From: an uncultured Clostridia bacterium
Lineage (GTDB): Bacteria; Bacillota; Clostridia; Christensenellales; Borkfalkiaceae
Direction: 5' to 3'
DNA length: 33,968 bases
Assembly (NCBI GenBank): GCA_944367465.1
Contig: CALVWO010000014.1
Span: 1 to 33,968, forward strand
Made by a program: the position numbers and the translations under genes. Position 1 is the stretch's first letter; every line of letters starts with the position of its first letter. The notes beneath the pieces are model-generated. The model saw only the letters and a list, made by a program, of their open reading frames with translations, searched no databases and was not told the origin of the DNA. Shown here piece after piece: positions 30,494 through 33,968 of this stretch.

Positions 30494-32233
30494 ACTCATT
30501 CGCGCAAAACTTTATGCGGCGGAGCCGCCCACACCGGTGCAGGAGGCGCGCTTTCTCGCATTCCTCAAAAAGAAATACGGCGAGAACGTGACGCTTTGCT
30601 TTGAGCGGACGGACGCTTTCCCCGGCGGGTTCCGCCTCGAAGTGGGCGCGGAGGTATACGACTGGAGCGTGAACGGGCGTTTCCGCCAGCTGCAGGACAT
30701 CATCACCGAAGTCCCCAAGCAGAACGGCGACGTCATCCCCATGCTCGGCAGCGCGGTGCGCGCGTGGTCGCCCAGGGCGGTCTCCGAAGAGCTCGGCACG
30801 GTCGTCTCCGTCGGCGACGGCGTTGCGACCGTCTCGGGACTCGGCCGCGTCAGCTACGGCGAGATCGTGGAATTTTCCTCGGGCGTGCGCGGCATGGTGC
30901 AGGATCTCAAGCGCGAGAGCGTGGGCTGCATCCTGTTCGGCGGCGAGGAGCTCGTCTGCGAGGGCGGCGCGGTGCGCCGCACCATGAAAACGGCGGGCGT
31001 GCCCGTCGGCAGGAACTTTCTGGGCAGGGCGGTCAACGCGCTCGGCGCGCCCATCGACGGAAAAGGGGAGATCGGCGCGGACGGGTACCGTCCCATCGAG
31101 GTCCCCGCGCCCCGCATCATCGACCGCCAGCCCGTCAACCGCCCGCTCGAAACGGGGCTCATCGCCATCGATTCCATGTTTCCCATCGGCCGCGGTCAGC
31201 GCGAGCTGATCATCGGCGACAGGCAGACGGGCAAAACGGCGATCGCGCTCGATACCATCCTCAACCAGCGCGGGAAGGACGTCATCTGCATCTACGTTGC
31301 GATCGGGCAGAAGGCGAGCTCCGTGGCGCAGCTCATGGAAGTGCTGCGTTCGCGCGGCGCACTCGACTACTGCATCATCGTCTCGGCGTCGGCGGGGGAG
31401 TCTGCGTCCATGCAGTATATCGCGCCCTATGCGGGCTGCGCCATGGGCGAATACTTCATGGAGATGGGCAAAGACGTGCTCATCGTCTACGACGATCTCT
31501 CCAAACACGCCGTGGCGTACCGCACCCTCAGCCTGCTTCTGGGCAGGTCTCCCGGGCGCGAGGCGTATCCCGGCGACGTGTTCTATCTGCATTCCCGTCT
31601 CCTGGAGCGTGCGGCGCATCTTTCCGATGAGCGCGGCGGCGGCTCCATGACCGCGCTTCCCATCGTCGAAACGCAGTCGGGCGACGTCTCGGCGTATATC
31701 CCCACCAACATCATCTCCATCACGGACGGGCAGATCTTTCTGGAAAGCTCGCTCTTCTTTGCGGGGCAGCGCCCCGCCGTCAACGTGGGACTCTCCGTCT
31801 CGCGCGTCGGCGGCGACGCGCAGACCAAGGCGATGAAGTCCGCGGCGGGCGCCATCCGTCTCGATCTGGCGCAGTTCCGCGAGATGGAGGTGTTCACGCA
31901 GTTTTCCTCCGACCTCGACGAGGCGACGCAGCGTCAGCTTCGCTACGGGCAGGGGCTCATGCGCCTTCTGCGCCAGCAGCAGTATCATCCCATGCAGCTC
32001 CATGAGCAGGTCATCCTGCTCGTCGCGGCGCTGCACCATGTGATGCAGGACGTCCCCCTCGAGCAGGTGGGCAAATTCCGCGGCGAACTGCTCGCCTATT
32101 TCGAAGTGCATGCGCAGGAACTGTGCAGGAGCATCGAGGAGACGGGCAGAATGTCGCCCGAGGAACGCGACAGGATCTGCGCGCTTGCGGAGGAATTTCT
32201 CTCCGAATGGCGGCAGGAGGGGGCGAACGCGCA

Positions 32234-32246
<13 letters not shown>
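30486..32246 (+). CDS. atpA: ATP synthase alpha subunit with N-terminal delta-like domain
   Basis: The product is 586 aa, against about 505 for ordinary alpha. Residues about 16-73 resemble the delta (OSCP) C-terminal domain: '[18 protein letters not shown]' then G-x2-x-L-E-V-G...[13 protein letters not shown], matching the family pattern of G-V-x-I-x2-GD...D-x-SVxGRLxxL. The alpha core begins near residue 101; Walker A GDRQTGKT is at 244-251, which is 75 later than in E. coli, and the Arg finger is R440. The usual delta-binding alpha N-terminal helix is replaced by '[16 protein letters not shown]'. There is no separate delta gene between atpF and atpA. Start ATG 30486 overlaps the atpF end. 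Confidence 0.92.

Positions 32247-33968
<1,722 letters not shown>

Overview
The window is a GC-rich chromosomal segment from a Gram-positive, probably anaerobic, Clostridia-type Firmicute. The evidence is a PyrR-controlled pyrimidine operon with a PyrK/class 1B PyrD pair, a grpE-dnaK-dnaJ-prmA-rsmE-mtaB-hinT block in the usual Firmicutes order, strong Shine-Dalgarno sites, and a possible YwmB-like/SpoIIQ-like pair. The species cannot be named from sequence alone. The intergenic repeats resemble those of uncultured gut Clostridia, but that is an impression.

Layout. 1-315: two near-identical 126-nt structured repeats transcribed leftward from a consensus promoter. 365-1594: a GRAM/PH-like protein and a metallophosphoesterase. 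1600-9176: a PyrR-type attenuator and pyrR-pyrB-pyrC, a repeat-filled gap, then pyrF-pyrK, two paralogous membrane proteins, pyrD and pyrE. 9192-14136: a zinc-ribbon membrane protein (minus), a calcium-type P-ATPase (plus) and an overlapping convergent polysaccharide deacetylase (minus). 14168-15270: a 12-codon leader ORF coupled to an aldose 1-epimerase. 15271-16146: repeats only, including a second copy of the pyrC-pyrF composite element, a tandem duplication, a MITE-like palindrome and a likely IS200/IS605 right-end remnant. 16220-23252: the heat-shock and RNA-modification block. 23285-28423: a small secreted protein, an M23/SpoIIQ-like protein, two membrane proteins of unknown function, a zinc alcohol dehydrogenase and an unknown protein. 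28501-33968: an F-type ATP synthase operon, atpB-atpE-atpF-atpA-atpG-atpD, cut by the window end.

Two things stand out. First, the ATP synthase operon has no separate delta gene. Instead the alpha subunit carries about 75 extra N-terminal residues that look like the C-terminal, b-binding domain of delta. The c subunit also has a signal-peptide-like and Ala-rich N-terminal extension. Second, the gaps after pyrC and galM carry the same composite element. Its first hairpin keeps its loop, closing pairs and a bulged C, while 8 of 13 stem pairs differ between copies and every change is compensated.

Promoters are unusually regular. Four exact TTGACA-17-TATAAT promoters are visible, and several reading frames begin about 7 nt after the -10 box with no Shine-Dalgarno, suggesting leaderless mRNAs. 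All functional statements rest on motifs read by eye. No database search, folding program or alignment was run.
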